This document shows, piece after piece, positions 63,411-64,000 of a DNA stretch of 64,000 nt. Each line of letters opens with the position of its first letter. Position 1 is the stretch's first letter. The notes under the pieces are model-generated. The model saw only the letters and a program-made list of their open reading frames with translations, did not search any database and was not told the origin of the DNA. A program made the translations under genes and the position numbers. Source of the DNA: Bacteroidota bacterium (GTDB taxonomy: Bacteria > Bacteroidota > Bacteroidia > UBA4408); the NCBI GenBank assembly GCA_963169745.1, contig CAUJCU010000016.1, forward strand, positions 50,554 to 114,553, in the 5' to 3' direction.

Positions 63411-63987
63411 TTGGCAAAAGTAAGACTGTTTTCTCAAATCATCGCTAAATTAGATCGCTTAAAGTTTTTAAAACTTGTGAAGATAAACAAAAGGATAAAC
63501 ATCAAAAAGGCTGTAATAGCTGGACACACTTAGTAGCCATGTTGTTTTGTCAATTTACCCAAAGTCAAACAGTGTACGATATTAGCAACGGATTACGTTC
63601 TGCTATAGGCAACCTCAATCACTTAGAAGTTGAGAAAGCGCCATCAAAATCTAGTATTAGTTATCAGAATAAAAACCGAAACTGAAAGCTGTTTAGAGAT
63701 TACTATTATCAACTACTTGGTAGTTTATGACAGCAAGTAGGGTTTATGCAGATTAAGTTTAAGATTAAGATGAAGTCAAAAATATTTTTCTAAGATGCCA
63801 CTCCCATTAGTTTATGTCTAAACATATTTGATTGGGCACAATACAAAACAGCTAAAGGAGCTGAAAAATGCACACACTACTTGATTTTGAAGAGAATTTA
63901 CCTTCTTATGTAAACATAACTGATGGAAAAACAGCAGATAGTAAAGGAGCATACGAGATTCCTTTATTAACAAAAATACTTACTTAG
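63411..63987 (+). pseudogene. decayed IS4-family (DUF4372-type) transposase remnant
   Basis: No long open frame, but stitched translation of the plus strand gives a clear transposase. Frame 1 from about 63411 reads [20 protein letters not shown]; after a frameshift near 63480 it reads DKHQKGCNSWTHLVAMLFCQ, then DISNGLRSAIGNLNHL and APSKSSISYQNKNRN. In-frame stops occur at 63683, 63728 and 63791; DATPISLCLNIFDWAQYKTA follows and holds the first catalytic Asp of the DDE fold. A second frameshift near 63865 restores MHTLLDFEENLPSYVNITDG and KTADSKGAYEIPLL, up to a stop at 63985. About half of a full transposase is seen; the catalytic C-terminal part lies beyond the window or is lost. Clearly inactive. 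Confidence 0.88.
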
Positions 63988-64000
63988 GATTACAGTGTGG

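Noticed and set aside
63247..63417. N-terminal extension of Der by 57 residues
   Set aside because: The family starts at the first G domain; a -7 promoter box lies within the extension and the extra residues show no domain.

Overview
This window looks like a chromosomal segment of a member of the Bacteroidota. The evidence is type IX secretion (T9SS) genes (porQ and a DUF5103 plug protein), three very long or modular surface proteins with T9SS-type C-terminal domains, a TamL lipoprotein, Porin_10 and PD40/OmpA envelope proteins, and Bacteroidota-style -7 promoter boxes (TAnnTTTG) upstream of many genes. The DNA is AT-rich by eye. I saw no rRNA, tRNA or CRISPR array. Genus cannot be fixed from the sequence alone.

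Layout. 1-3.1 kb: the 3' end of a 2-oxoacid dehydrogenase E2 gene, then a TPR/PD40/OmpA-like envelope protein. 3.4-12 kb (minus strand): two T9SS-linked clusters. The first is porin, orphan peptide-binding lipoprotein, T9SS plug protein and FAA-family hydrolase. The second is porQ-cmk-ispH. 12.1-23 kb: a SPOR-domain protein, a small exported protein, TamL, an EamA/RarD-type permease, then a coupled minus-strand set (TolB-like/BamA-like fusion, half-size TauE, M20 amidohydrolase). 23.1-30.3 kb: several small lipoproteins, an LTA-synthase-like membrane phosphotransferase, an M28-PDZ peptidase and an aldehyde dehydrogenase. 30.4-36.4 kb: a membrane pyrophosphatase with an odd Cys-rich tail, a propeller-like protein, a GH3-family enzyme and a FemAB-like GNAT protein. 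36.5-46.4 kb: a 1399-residue GEVED/PKD/lamin-tail T9SS cargo, carB, an SGNH-PKD cargo and a C1B papain-fold peptidase. 46.5-53.3 kb: a divergent polysaccharide cluster (GT2 + WcaF-type acetyltransferase on minus; GT4, Wzy-like polymerase, GT4 and asnB on plus). 53.4-61.7 kb: a 2779-residue modular T9SS-type surface protein. 61.9-63.2 kb: der. 63.4-64 kb: a decayed IS4-family transposase remnant that keeps no long open frame and is easily missed.

Taken together the region is mostly core envelope biology: secretion machinery (PorQ, plug), outer-membrane assembly (TamL), secreted cargo, surface polysaccharide, and scattered housekeeping genes (ispH, cmk, carB, der, hppA). The most notable points are the eroded transposase at the right edge, the 101-residue tail with 16 cysteines on the pyrophosphatase, the three-module giant surface protein, the operon joining an orphan peptide-binding protein with the T9SS plug, a TolB/BamA fusion whose peptidase-like N-terminal region seems to lack metal ligands, and two near-identical bidirectional terminators 50 kb apart. 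I found no clear evidence of an undescribed defence system or other dedicated novel system.
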